Part shown: in pieces, positions 53,147 through 60,670 of the stretch
How positions within the stretch are numbered: the first letter of the stretch is position 1
Layout of the letters: every line of letters starts with the position of its first letter
Assembly: GCF_014851765.1 (NCBI RefSeq)
Contig: NZ_JACVAI010000009.1
Location: forward strand, 186,001-250,000
Origin: Pseudomonas sp. PDM04
Lineage (GTDB): Bacteria; Pseudomonadota; Gammaproteobacteria; Pseudomonadales; Pseudomonadaceae
DNA length: 64,000 nt
Reading direction: 5' to 3'
Notes under the pieces: generated by a model
What the model saw: the letters and a program-made list of their open reading frames with translations, nothing else
Database searches by the model: none
Told to the model about the DNA's origin: nothing
Program-made: the position numbers and the translations under genes

Positions 53147-53218
53147 GATCTGCTCGAAAGAAAAAGTTACAAAGGCATCGGTGATTGTAGTTAATGACAC
53201 TCAATTCTTTATTTTGTT

Positions 53219-53677
53219 TTAACCGTTCGTCGCTTTTAGTGCGGCCAGCTCGTTTTGCAGCTCGGCGACCTGCGCTTCCAGCTGCGCAACCCGCTGTTGT
53301 ACCTTGACCTGAAGGGTGATGTCTTTCTGTACGCCGACAAAATACGTTTGGCCGTCTGCGGTGTTTTGCACTGTCGAAAGCGACAGTTCATTCCAGAAGG
53401 GGGTGCCGTCCTTGCGGTAATTGCGCAGGGTCTGCCGGCACGCGCCGCCGCGCTGCAAGGTGTCGCGAATCACCGCCAGCCCCTCCTGATCACGGTCGCC
53501 GGACTGCAGGAAGCGGCAATCCTGATAGAGGATTTCTTCGCTGCTATAGCCGGTCATGCGTTCGAACGCCGGGTTGACGTAAATCAGGATGTTGTCGTGT
53601 TCGCCTTCCTTCTCTGCGATCACAATGCCGTCGTTGGACGCGTTGACCACCATTTGCAGTAGATGGGCGTTGATCAT
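53219..53677 (-). CDS. Short LOV blue-light photoreceptor
   Basis: A 152-residue LOV protein, very like PpSB1-LOV of P. putida from the first residues (MINAHLLQMVVNASNDGIVIAEKE begins it). The photoactive cysteine is C54 in YQDCRFLQ; FMN contacts are suggested by NYRKDGTPFWNEL and YFVGVQKD. There is no output domain, only a C-terminal coiled coil (about 125-150, heptads of L/V), which should dimerise and signal to a partner. It is divergent from the flavodoxin gene (100 bp) and upstream of the PilZ-like gene. Confidence 0.93.
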   Translation of the reverse strand: MINAHLLQMVVNASNDGIVIAEKEGEHDNILIYVNPAFERMTGYSSEEILYQDCRFLQSGDRDQEGLAVIRDTLQRGGACRQTLRNYRKDGTPFWNELSLSTVQNTADGQTYFVGVQKDITLQVKVQQRVAQLEAQVAELQNELAALKATNG

Positions 53678-53777
53678 TTGATGTTTTTCTCATTGTTGGA
53701 CCTGCTGAAGTCTAAAAGAACATTCAGGACGGTGCTGTTAATATCCCGGTCTTTTACACAGCTCCAGGATCAGATTG

Positions 53778-54233
53778 ATGAAAGTCGCCATCCTTTCCGG
53801 CTCGGTGTACGGCACGGCTGAAGAAGTCGCCCGCCACGCCGCGAACCTTTTGAAGACCGCAGGTTTCGAGGTGTTCCACAATCCTCGCGCGAGCTTCGCC
53901 GATGTCCAGGCCTTCGGCCCCGAAGCGTTCCTGGCAGTGACCTCGACCACCGGCATGGGCGAGTTGCCAGACAACCTGCAACCCTTGTACTTCGCCCTCC
54001 GCGATCAGTTACCGGCGGCCTGGCGCGGTTTGCCGGGTGCGGTGATCGGCCTGGGCGATGCGAGTTACGGCGACACGTTCTGTGGCGGCGGCGAGCTGAT
54101 GCGTGAGTTGCTGGGTGAAATGGGGGTTCGCGAAGTGCTGCCGATGCTGCGCCTGGACGCCAGCGAAAGCGTGACCCCGGAAACCGACGCCGAGCCCTGG
54201 CTGGCGCAACTGGTCAGCGCTCTGCACGGCTGA
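53778..54233 (+). CDS. Flavodoxin (MioC-like)
   Basis: A 151-residue short-chain flavodoxin. The FMN phosphate loop SGSVYGTAEEVAR is near residue 8, with TSTTGMGELPDN and GLGDASYGDTFCGG as the two isoalloxazine loops. It can pass electrons to e.g. reductive enzymes. ATG 53778 has an AGGA site; the TTG a codon earlier is not preferred. The last 20 bases overlap the convergent LysR gene. Whether it shares the LOV promoter region for light control is unknown. Confidence 0.92.
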   Translation: MKVAILSGSVYGTAEEVARHAANLLKTAGFEVFHNPRASFADVQAFGPEAFLAVTSTTGMGELPDNLQPLYFALRDQLPAAWRGLPGAVIGLGDASYGDTFCGGGELMRELLGEMGVREVLPMLRLDASESVTPETDAEPWLAQLVSALHG

Positions 54234-55110
54234 CGGGCCGCTCGCGCAACAGCGCGAGCCAGGCTTGTGCGGCCTTTGACAGGTAGGCGCCCTCGCGCCA
54301 GATGAACGCGATGTCCCAGCGCAGGTAGGCGGGGGCCTTCAAGGTCAGGCGGACCACGCCCGGTCGCACCAGCCCCCGCGCCACCACTCGTGGCAACAGC
54401 ACCACGCCTTGACCGGCAGCCACCAGCGCGGCGAGGAAGTCCGCCTGGCCGCTGCGTCCGCCTTCCTTCGGGGTGAAACCCACTTGCTGGCAGGCTTGCA
54501 GCAATCGGTCGTTGAGCACGAAGCTGCGCTGATACAACAGAAACGGCGTATCCGCCAATTCCTCCAGCCTGATCGCGGTCTTTGTCGCCAGTGGGTGATC
54601 GGTCGGCAACAACGCGTCCATCGGTTCATCGCAAAACGGCTGGAAGGCGAACTGCGGGTCCTTGGGCAGCAAGCTGCCGCCCAGTTCCAGCTCACCGCTC
54701 AGGACACCCTGCTCGATGTTCAGGCTGCCGCCTTCGAGCAAGTGAATGCTGATGTTGGGGTAGCGACGCCGGTATTCGGCGAACAACTCGGCGAACAGCG
54801 CATCGCTGCCCAGCAGTGGCAACCCCAGGCGCAGTTCGCCCCGGGCCAGTTGGCTCAAGTCATCGAGCTCGCTGAGCAGTTCGTTGCGCAGGCGCAGCAT
54901 GCCTTCGGCGCGCTGCAGCACCACGCTGCCGGCGGCGGTCAGGCGCAATTGCGAGCCGAGGCGTTCGAGCAGCGGCGTACCGAGGCTCTGTTCCAGTTGG
55001 GCGACCTGCTTGCTCACGGCCGACTGACTGATGTGCAGGGTCTTGGCCGCCTGGGTGAAGCCCCCTTGGTGCATGACTTCGACGAAGCTGCGCAGCTGTT
55101 TGAATTCCAT
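54214..55110 (-). CDS. LysR-family regulator divergent from cidAB
   Basis: A 298-residue LysR regulator: winged HTH at residues 1-60 (MEFKQLRSFVEVMHQGGFTQAAKTLHISQSAVSKQVAQLE) and an effector domain (about 90-290). ATG 55110 gives the standard N-terminus; a longer frame runs antisense to cidA and is not coding. Divergent from cidA with 93 bp between, it is the likely controller of cidAB, like CidR in Gram-positives. The effector is unknown. Confidence 0.9.
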   Translation of the reverse strand: MEFKQLRSFVEVMHQGGFTQAAKTLHISQSAVSKQVAQLEQSLGTPLLERLGSQLRLTAAGSVVLQRAEGMLRLRNELLSELDDLSQLARGELRLGLPLLGSDALFAELFAEYRRRYPNISIHLLEGGSLNIEQGVLSGELELGGSLLPKDPQFAFQPFCDEPMDALLPTDHPLATKTAIRLEELADTPFLLYQRSFVLNDRLLQACQQVGFTPKEGGRSGQADFLAALVAAGQGVVLLPRVVARGLVRPGVVRLTLKAPAYLRWDIAFIWREGAYLSKAAQAWLALLRERPVSRAER

Positions 55111-55203
55111 TGCCTGATTCCATTGTGGAATGGCTTTGAGTCTAACAATTCGCTTCGGGGATGGCAGCCCGCTCCGTAAAATGAGCCGGCGAGGACTGAA
55201 GAC

Positions 55204-55590
55204 ATGAATGCATCCACCCTGAAAAACCTGGCCCGGCTGGCCACCGAACTGGCGGTCCTGCTGGCGATCTATGGGCTCGGCTGCCGGCTGGCTGTCTGGT
55301 CGGGCTGGCCGATTCCCGGTGGTGTCATCGGCATGGCGCTGTTGCTGCTGGCGTTCGCGCTGGGGCTGGTCAAGCCGGCCACGTTGCAGAAGGGCGCCGG
55401 TCTGTTGATGGCCGAGATGCTGCTGTTCTTCATCCCGGCGCTGATGAGCCTGCTCGATTACGGGGGGCTGTTGCGTGACGAAGGCTGGCGCATCCTGCTG
55501 GTGATCGGCGTCAGCACCCTGGTCGTGATGCTGGTGACGGCGTTCACCGTCGAATGGGTGGTGCGCTTGAGGAGGATCCGTGAAGCTTGA
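55204..55590 (+). CDS. cidA: CidA/LrgA-family holin-like protein
   Basis: A 128-residue inner-membrane protein with four hydrophobic segments and the LrgA block LAIYGLGCRLAVWSGWPIPGGVIGMALLL. CidA/LrgA proteins resemble holins and are linked to programmed lysis or pyruvate/acetate transport. It overlaps cidB by 11 bases, and the divergent LysR is the probable regulator. Confidence 0.9.
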   Translation: MNASTLKNLARLATELAVLLAIYGLGCRLAVWSGWPIPGGVIGMALLLLAFALGLVKPATLQKGAGLLMAEMLLFFIPALMSLLDYGGLLRDEGWRILLVIGVSTLVVMLVTAFTVEWVVRLRRIREA

Positions 55591-56266
55591 GTGGATGCCG
55601 ATGTTCTGGCTGATCTTCACGCTGCTGGCGTATGGATTCAGTCGCTGGATCTATCAGCGCACCGGGCGTTACCTGCTGTCGCCGCTGATTCTGGTGCCGG
55701 CCTTGCTGCTGGCGCTCGCCGTGCCGCTGCACACTGCGTACGCCGAATACTCGAGCAACACTCATTGGCTGATGGGGGTTCTGGGGCCGGTGACCGTCGC
55801 ATTCGCGGTGCCGATCTGGCAGCAGCGCCAGGTGCTGATGCGGCATTGGTCGGCCCTTCTGCTCGGGATGCTGGCCGGCAGCGCGGCGTCCATCGGCAGC
55901 TCGTTCGGGCTGGCCCGGGCGCTGGCGCTGGACAGCTCGGTGACGATGTCGCTGGTGCCGCGCTCGATCACTACGCCATTCGCCATGCCCCTGGCCCACG
56001 ACCTGGGAGGCGTGCCTGAGCTGACGGCGGTGTTCGTCATGTTCACCGGGGTGTTCGGGGCGATGCTTGGCGGCATCCTCCTCAAGTGGCTGCCCCTGCG
56101 CAGTGCCCTGGCCCGCGGCGCCCTGTTCGGTGTCGGCGCGCACGGTGCCGGGGTCAGTCGGGCGCGTGAAGTCGGCGGCGAGGAAGGCTCGGTGGCGGGG
56201 CTGGTGATGGTGCTGACGGGCCTGTTGAATCTGTTCGCTGCGCCCTTGTTGGCGTCGGTCCTTTGA
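55580..56266 (+). CDS. cidB: CidB/LrgB-family membrane protein
   Basis: A 228-residue LrgB/CidB protein with six to seven hydrophobic segments; SLVPRSITTPFAMPLAHDLGG is the signature. It begins with GTG 55580 after a GAGGAGG site inside the end of cidA, so the two are translated together. It forms a membrane pair with CidA. Confidence 0.92.
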   Translation: MKLEWMPMFWLIFTLLAYGFSRWIYQRTGRYLLSPLILVPALLLALAVPLHTAYAEYSSNTHWLMGVLGPVTVAFAVPIWQQRQVLMRHWSALLLGMLAGSAASIGSSFGLARALALDSSVTMSLVPRSITTPFAMPLAHDLGGVPELTAVFVMFTGVFGAMLGGILLKWLPLRSALARGALFGVGAHGAGVSRAREVGGEEGSVAGLVMVLTGLLNLFAAPLLASVL

Positions 56267-56397
56267 CATGGATCCAGACGACTTCGCGGACTGACTCGCT
56301 CGGCCATCAAGCTGGCTGCCAATGCAACTACAGGAACCTCGCTGCCTGACTAGACTGCTTCACGTGAGCAGAATAATAAGAACAGGAGTTCCTTGCC

Positions 56398-57180
56398 GTG
56401 AGCGTAGCCCCCGTCCAATCGCCCCACTCTGTCAGAGATCAGGTCAGTGCCGCCGAGTGGCAGACCCGTGTCGACCTGGCTGCCTGTTACCGCTTGGTCG
56501 CCCTGCATGGCTGGGACGATCTGATTTTCACCCACATTTCCGCCAAGGTGCCCGGCACCGAAGACTTCCTGATCAACCCGTTCGGGTTGATGTTCCACGA
56601 GATCACCGCATCGAGCCTGGTCAAGGTCGACCAGGCGGGCAACAAGCTGATGGACAGCCCTTACGAGATCAATCCGGCGGGCTATACCATCCACAGCGCC
56701 GTGCACGAGGTGCGCCACGATGTGGCCTGCGTGCTGCATACCCATACGGCATCGGGCGTTGCCGTGTCGGCGCAGAAGCAGGGCATCCTGCCGATCAGCC
56801 AGCAGTCGTTGTTCGTCCTGTCCAGCCTGGCCTTTCATGCCTACGAAGGTGTCGCGCTGAACCCTGAAGAGAAGGCGCGGTTGCAGGCCGACCTCGGTGA
56901 AAGCAATTTCCTGATGCTGCACAACCACGGCCTGCTGACCTGCGGCGGCACCATCGCCGACACGTTCCTGATGATGTTCATCTTTCAGCGCACCTGCGAC
57001 ATCCAGGTCATGGCGCAGAGCGGCGGTGCCGAACTGATTGCCATCCAGCCGCCGATTCTGGCGGGCGCCAAGGCGATGATCGCCGGTGTCACCAAAAGTG
57101 CTCAAGGGATGGGCGGCGCACTGGCCTGGCCAGCGTTGCTGCGCAAACTCGATCAACAAGACGCGGGATACAAACTCTGA
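56398..57180 (+). CDS. Class II aldolase/adducin-family protein
   Basis: A 260-residue protein of the class II aldolase/adducin fold. Zinc ligands fit HTHTASG near residue 118 and HNHGLL later; substrate unknown (fuculose-phosphate-type aldolase or decarboxylase relatives). Start GTG 56398 has an AGGAG site 11 bases upstream. It overlaps the alpha/beta hydrolase by one base (TGATG), so the two act in one pathway. Confidence 0.88.
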   Translation: MSVAPVQSPHSVRDQVSAAEWQTRVDLAACYRLVALHGWDDLIFTHISAKVPGTEDFLINPFGLMFHEITASSLVKVDQAGNKLMDSPYEINPAGYTIHSAVHEVRHDVACVLHTHTASGVAVSAQKQGILPISQQSLFVLSSLAFHAYEGVALNPEEKARLQADLGESNFLMLHNHGLLTCGGTIADTFLMMFIFQRTCDIQVMAQSGGAELIAIQPPILAGAKAMIAGVTKSAQGMGGALAWPALLRKLDQQDAGYKL

Positions 57181-58082
57181 TGCCTCTTGCCGAGATTCCC
57201 CTGAGTGTCTGGCGCAAACGCGGCCAGTCGTTCGTGTTCCATGGCCAGACCGTGCGTTACTGGACGGCCGGGCAGGGTGAGCCGCTGCTGCTGATCCATG
57301 GCTTTCCCACCGCCAGCTGGGACTGGCATTACCTGTGGCAGCCCCTGGCCCAGCGCTATCGCCTGATCGCCTGCGACATGCTGGGCTTCGGTGATTCGGC
57401 CAAACCGCTGAACCACGAATACAGCCTGCTGGAACAGGCCGATCTGCAGCAGGCGCTGCTGGAGCATCTGGGTGTCGAGCAACCGGTGCACGTGCTGGCC
57501 CACGACTACGGGGACAGCGTGGCTCAGGAATTGCTGGCCCGGCACTACGAAGCGCGCATTCATCTGGCCAGTTGCGTGTTTCTCAACGGTGGCCTGTTTC
57601 CGGAAACCCATCGCCCGGTACTGATGCAGAAACTGTTGCTCAGCCCGCTGGGCTGGATGATCGGTCGTGCGTTCTCTCGCGATGCGCTGGTAAAAAGTTT
57701 CCGGCAGATCTTCGGTCCGCAGAGCCGGCCAACCGAAAGTGAACTGGATGATTTCTGGAGCCTGGTGGAGAGCAATCGCGGACCACGGATCCTGCACAAA
57801 CTGATCAGCTACATTCCCGAGCGGCGGGTCCAGCGCGACCGCTGGGTCAGCGCCATGCAGCGCGGCGAAGTGCCGTTGCGGGTCATCGATGGCGAAGTCG
57901 ATCCAATCTCCGGCGCGCACATGGTCCAGCGCTATCGGCAACTGATCCCCAGCCCGGACACGGTGTTGTTGCCCGGCATCGGCCACTACCCGCAGACCGA
58001 GGCGCCGGCACAGGTATTGGAGCACTACCTGGCGTTTCGCGACCGGCTGACGCCTGCGCCGCTCAAAGTCGCGTGCTCGTAG
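57180..58082 (+). CDS. Alpha/beta hydrolase, haloalkane dehalogenase/epoxide hydrolase-like
   Basis: A 300-residue alpha/beta hydrolase. The oxyanion loop is LIHGFPTASWDWHY, the nucleophile elbow reads LAHDYGDSVA with an aspartate, as in epoxide hydrolases and haloalkane dehalogenases rather than esterases, and the late IDGEVDPIS and GIGHYPQTEAP supply acid and histidine. Cytoplasmic. Coupled to the aldolase gene; the natural substrate is unknown. Confidence 0.88.
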   Translation: MPLAEIPLSVWRKRGQSFVFHGQTVRYWTAGQGEPLLLIHGFPTASWDWHYLWQPLAQRYRLIACDMLGFGDSAKPLNHEYSLLEQADLQQALLEHLGVEQPVHVLAHDYGDSVAQELLARHYEARIHLASCVFLNGGLFPETHRPVLMQKLLLSPLGWMIGRAFSRDALVKSFRQIFGPQSRPTESELDDFWSLVESNRGPRILHKLISYIPERRVQRDRWVSAMQRGEVPLRVIDGEVDPISGAHMVQRYRQLIPSPDTVLLPGIGHYPQTEAPAQVLEHYLAFRDRLTPAPLKVACS

Positions 58083-58352
58083 GACCAGCTTCGGCTGCTG
58101 TGGCAACGAGCTTGCTCGCGAAAAGCGTCCGGACATCTCGCGCTTTCATTGAAGACCCTCGCCGGAACGCCGCCCGGAGCCGGCGCGCGCTCCCACGCGT
58201 TCCCCCATAAAGGGCATGCAGACAGTCCAGTCCGCAGGCGCATCATCCCCCAGCCTTATCGCACACCATTCAGCCTTGCCCGGGATCATTGTGACCCGAC
58301 CCTGCGTGGCCGACACTCGGATTCATAGTCCCTGGCCTGCTGGAGTCCCGCA

Positions 58353-59264
58353 ATGAACGAGTCTGTGCGTTTCGAAGATAAAGTCGTGATCATTACTGGC
58401 GCCGGCGGCGGCCTGGGGCGTGCCCACGCGTTGCTGTTCGCCCGCCACGGGGCCAAGGTGCTGGTCAACGACCTCGGCGGCTCGACCCAGGGTGAAGGTG
58501 CCAACGCATCGGCCGCCGATCGCGTGGTGGCGCAGATCCGCGAGGCGGGTGGCATTGCCGAAGCCAACCACGACTCCGTCACCGACGGCGAAAAAATCGT
58601 TCAGAACGCCCTCGATGCCTTCGGCCGTGTCGACGTCGTGGTCAACAACGCCGGCATCCTGCGCGACAAGACCTTTCACAAGATGGACGATGCCGATTGG
58701 GACCTGGTGTATCGCGTGCACGTCGAGGGTGCCTACAAAGTCACCCGCGCCGCCTGGCCACACCTGCGCGAGCAAAACTACGGTCGGGTGATCTTCACGG
58801 CGTCGACCTCGGGCATCTACGGCAACTTCGGTCAGTCCAACTACGGCATGGCCAAGCTTGGCCTCTATGGCCTGACTCGCACCCTGGCCATCGAAGGTCG
58901 CAAGAACAACATCCTGGTCAACGCCATTGCCCCCACCGGCGGCACCCGCATGACCGAAGGCCTGATCCCGCCGCAGGTGTTCGAGCAACTCAAGCCGGAA
59001 CTGGTCAGCCCGCTGGTGGTGTACCTGGCCAGCGAAAACTGCCAGGAAACCTCCGGGCTCTTCGAGGTGGGCGGCGGCTGGATGGGCAAGGTGCGCTGGG
59101 AGCGCAGCCTCGGCGCGGGGTTCGATCCACGGGCCGGGTTCTCGCCTGAAGACGTGGCCGCCCACTGGCAGCAGATTTGTGATTTTGAAGGCGCGGCGCA
59201 CCCGAAAGACAACATCGAAGCGCTGAAGGAAATGATGAACAACCTGCAGAAGTACGCGATCTGA
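58353..59264 (+). CDS. SDR of the multifunctional-enzyme type 2 (3-hydroxyacyl-CoA dehydrogenase-like)
   Basis: A 303-residue short-chain dehydrogenase resembling the dehydrogenase part of peroxisomal MFE-2 and similar bacterial FabG-like proteins: GAGGGLGRAHALLFARHGAKVLVNDLGG, NNAGILRDKTFHKM, catalytic S-Y-K in STSGIYGNFGQSNYGMAKLG, and a C-terminal extension GGGWMGKVRWERSLG. It probably oxidises 3-hydroxyacyl-CoAs. A TGGAG site precedes it. It lies 270 bp from the hydrolase gene; the gap holds only a degraded REP-like stretch at about 58095-58120. Confidence 0.88.
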   Translation: MNESVRFEDKVVIITGAGGGLGRAHALLFARHGAKVLVNDLGGSTQGEGANASAADRVVAQIREAGGIAEANHDSVTDGEKIVQNALDAFGRVDVVVNNAGILRDKTFHKMDDADWDLVYRVHVEGAYKVTRAAWPHLREQNYGRVIFTASTSGIYGNFGQSNYGMAKLGLYGLTRTLAIEGRKNNILVNAIAPTGGTRMTEGLIPPQVFEQLKPELVSPLVVYLASENCQETSGLFEVGGGWMGKVRWERSLGAGFDPRAGFSPEDVAAHWQQICDFEGAAHPKDNIEALKEMMNNLQKYAI

Positions 59265-59281
59265 CGATCCGGCCTGTGGGT

Positions 59282-59303
59282 GGGAGCGAGCAGGGTCGCT
59301 CCC
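59282..59303. terminator. REP-derived hairpin between convergent SDR and amidase genes
   Basis: GGGAGCGA (59282-59289) pairs with TCGCTCCC (59296-59303) around CAGGG. It is made of compressed REP sequence and sits 15 bases after the SDR stop, so it may end transcripts. Confidence 0.55.
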
Positions 59304-59318
59304 GCAGTGTCTCAACAT

Positions 59319-60086
59319 TTACGCAAAGTACTTGCTGACCAGCGCCGCCAGGTTCGCCGCGGTTTGCACATCCATGACCCCGTCGTATCGCTCGGGGCGG
59401 AAGTGCAACTGAAACGCCCGCACCAGTTGGGTGAAGCCTTGATCGTTGACCGCGCCGCAAACGTCATAGCCATAGGTCTTGAACAGCCTGAGCAATTCGG
59501 CCCGCTCCGGCATTGCCGTTTGCGTGTACTGATCCTGGAAAGTCTGTTGGGTGGCTTCATCGAACCAGGCGCCGACGCCCTTCAAATACAGCGCATGCCA
59601 GGGAAACCTCGGTCCCGGGTCGCTTTTGCGACCGATTGAAATGTCCGAATGACCGAGAACCTGGGTCGGAGCGATATCCGGGTAACGTCCCAAGATGTTC
59701 AACGCCAGCGTTTCAATCGCCTCGATCTGCGCCGGATGATAGGGCGGAAACGTGAACACGCCATCCTTGAAGGATGCAAGGTTGACGATTTCCACGCCTA
59801 TCGCGGTGTCGTTCAAACTGGTTCGACTGCCCCAGGCGCTGACGCCCGCGTGCCACGCGCGATGCTGTTCGTCGACCAGATTGAAGACTTCCTGCTCACG
59901 ATAGCCCGCATCCAGATAACTCTGGTCCGTCATGTCGGGGATCAGGTAGTGGGCGCTCACATTCGGACCCGTCAGTGTGCTGAGGGAATTGGAAAAGTTG
60001 CCGGCGGTGTAATGGAAAACAAGAAAGCGGATGCGGCTGTTGTAACTTTTTATGGAGCGGAATTTGTTATAGAGGATGGGCTTCAT
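59319..60086 (-). CDS. AmpDh3-like N-acetylmuramoyl-L-alanine amidase
   Basis: A 255-residue amidase_2 zinc amidase cutting the lactyl-amide bond of peptidoglycan, with a C-terminal PG-binding-like helical domain (about 185-255). FLVFHYTAG, HYLIPD, WHAGVSAWG and LGHSDISIGRKSDPGP give the zinc and catalytic residues. It closely follows AmpDh3 of P. aeruginosa, lacking a signal peptide. AmpDh3 is a type VI secreted effector there; no immunity gene (PA0808-like) is adjacent here. The 5' end is in AT-richer DNA. Confidence 0.9.
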   Translation of the reverse strand: MKPILYNKFRSIKSYNSRIRFLVFHYTAGNFSNSLSTLTGPNVSAHYLIPDMTDQSYLDAGYREQEVFNLVDEQHRAWHAGVSAWGSRTSLNDTAIGVEIVNLASFKDGVFTFPPYHPAQIEAIETLALNILGRYPDIAPTQVLGHSDISIGRKSDPGPRFPWHALYLKGVGAWFDEATQQTFQDQYTQTAMPERAELLRLFKTYGYDVCGAVNDQGFTQLVRAFQLHFRPERYDGVMDVQTAANLAALVSKYFA

Positions 60087-60219
60087 AAAAATGCTCTTGT
60101 ATGAGTGGGTTGATCCTGCGATTGCGGCAGTGATCAGCTTTGCTCATTCGGCATTTCGCGTGGTTACAGATTCCTGTAGTCACTTTCCTCAAGTGACGTC
60201 AGTCATCAAAAACTCACCC

Positions 60220-60249
60220 AAAAAAAAGGCCGCTGCAAACGCAGCGGCC
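60220..60249 (-). terminator. Minus-strand intrinsic terminator
   Basis: Read on the minus strand, GGCCGCTGC, loop GTTT, GCAGCGGCC and eight Ts form a strong terminator 134 bases before the amidase start. No protein gene ends there, so it ends an unannotated transcript, or attenuates the amidase gene. Confidence 0.88.
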
Positions 60250-60420
60250 AAGGTAAGACGTTGGATTAAGGAGCTACAAATCAACGTCAGTGCACACAGG
60301 GTGAAGAGCCGAAAACCTTCGACTCCTCTGAATGTTGTCGCCGCATCACACCGCGTCGCGACGGGCTTCCAGGCGGTCCTCGTGAAAGCCAGACAAGAAT
60401 AAGCGACTGAACCCAAAGGA
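60220..60420 (-). ncRNA. Candidate small RNA (about 170-200 nt)
   Basis: The strong terminator at 60220-60249 needs a transcript from its right. On the minus strand, an AT-rich CTATTTTTCC-like -10 region lies near 60425, which would give an RNA of about 170-200 nt. The region has no good coding frame: the only one runs through the terminator. I do not recognise it as any known Pseudomonas sRNA; it could instead be a long amidase leader with an attenuator. Confidence 0.45.
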
Positions 60421-60670
60421 AAAATAGCGATTCCCGACATGCAGTATTGCAGGCTGAGCAACAGTCGGGGGCCGGGGATTCGATTGGCTCTGTTACATCA
60501 TGCGTCTGAATGATCAGCCCCTATCCACTGCGTCCATGCCTGGCGCAATCCCGTGCGCTGCAAGGCCATTCATCCTTTCGAGCGACACCGCAAATACCTC
60601 CTTCGTGCGCTTATCGCCTCCCGGCGGCGGCAGTAGGGTGTGGCCTTCTGTCACTCACCGGGGAAGACGC

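Larger units (their letters stand above)
60087..60670. other. 584-bp gap with terminator and possible small RNA
   Basis: No convincing protein gene is present. The left part (60087-60220) is AT-richer. A minus-strand terminator lies at 60220-60249 with about 170 bp of possible sRNA upstream of it. The right part (60480-60670) is the leader of the DUF1302 gene; a TGGCGC(N5)CGTGC stretch at 60541 is a poor sigma-54 match and was not accepted. Confidence 0.7.

Noticed and set aside
55111..55620. N-terminal extension of the LysR gene by 170 codons
   Set aside because: It is antisense to cidA; the LysR HTH starts exactly at the ATG at 55110.
60189..60461. A 90-codon hydrophobic frame on the minus strand
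   Set aside because: It reads straight through the strong terminator at 60220-60249 and has no ribosome site.
60541..60558. Sigma-54-like promoter (TGGCGC...GTGC) before the DUF1302 gene
   Set aside because: GG to GC spacing is 11 rather than 10 and the -12 element is not TTGC.
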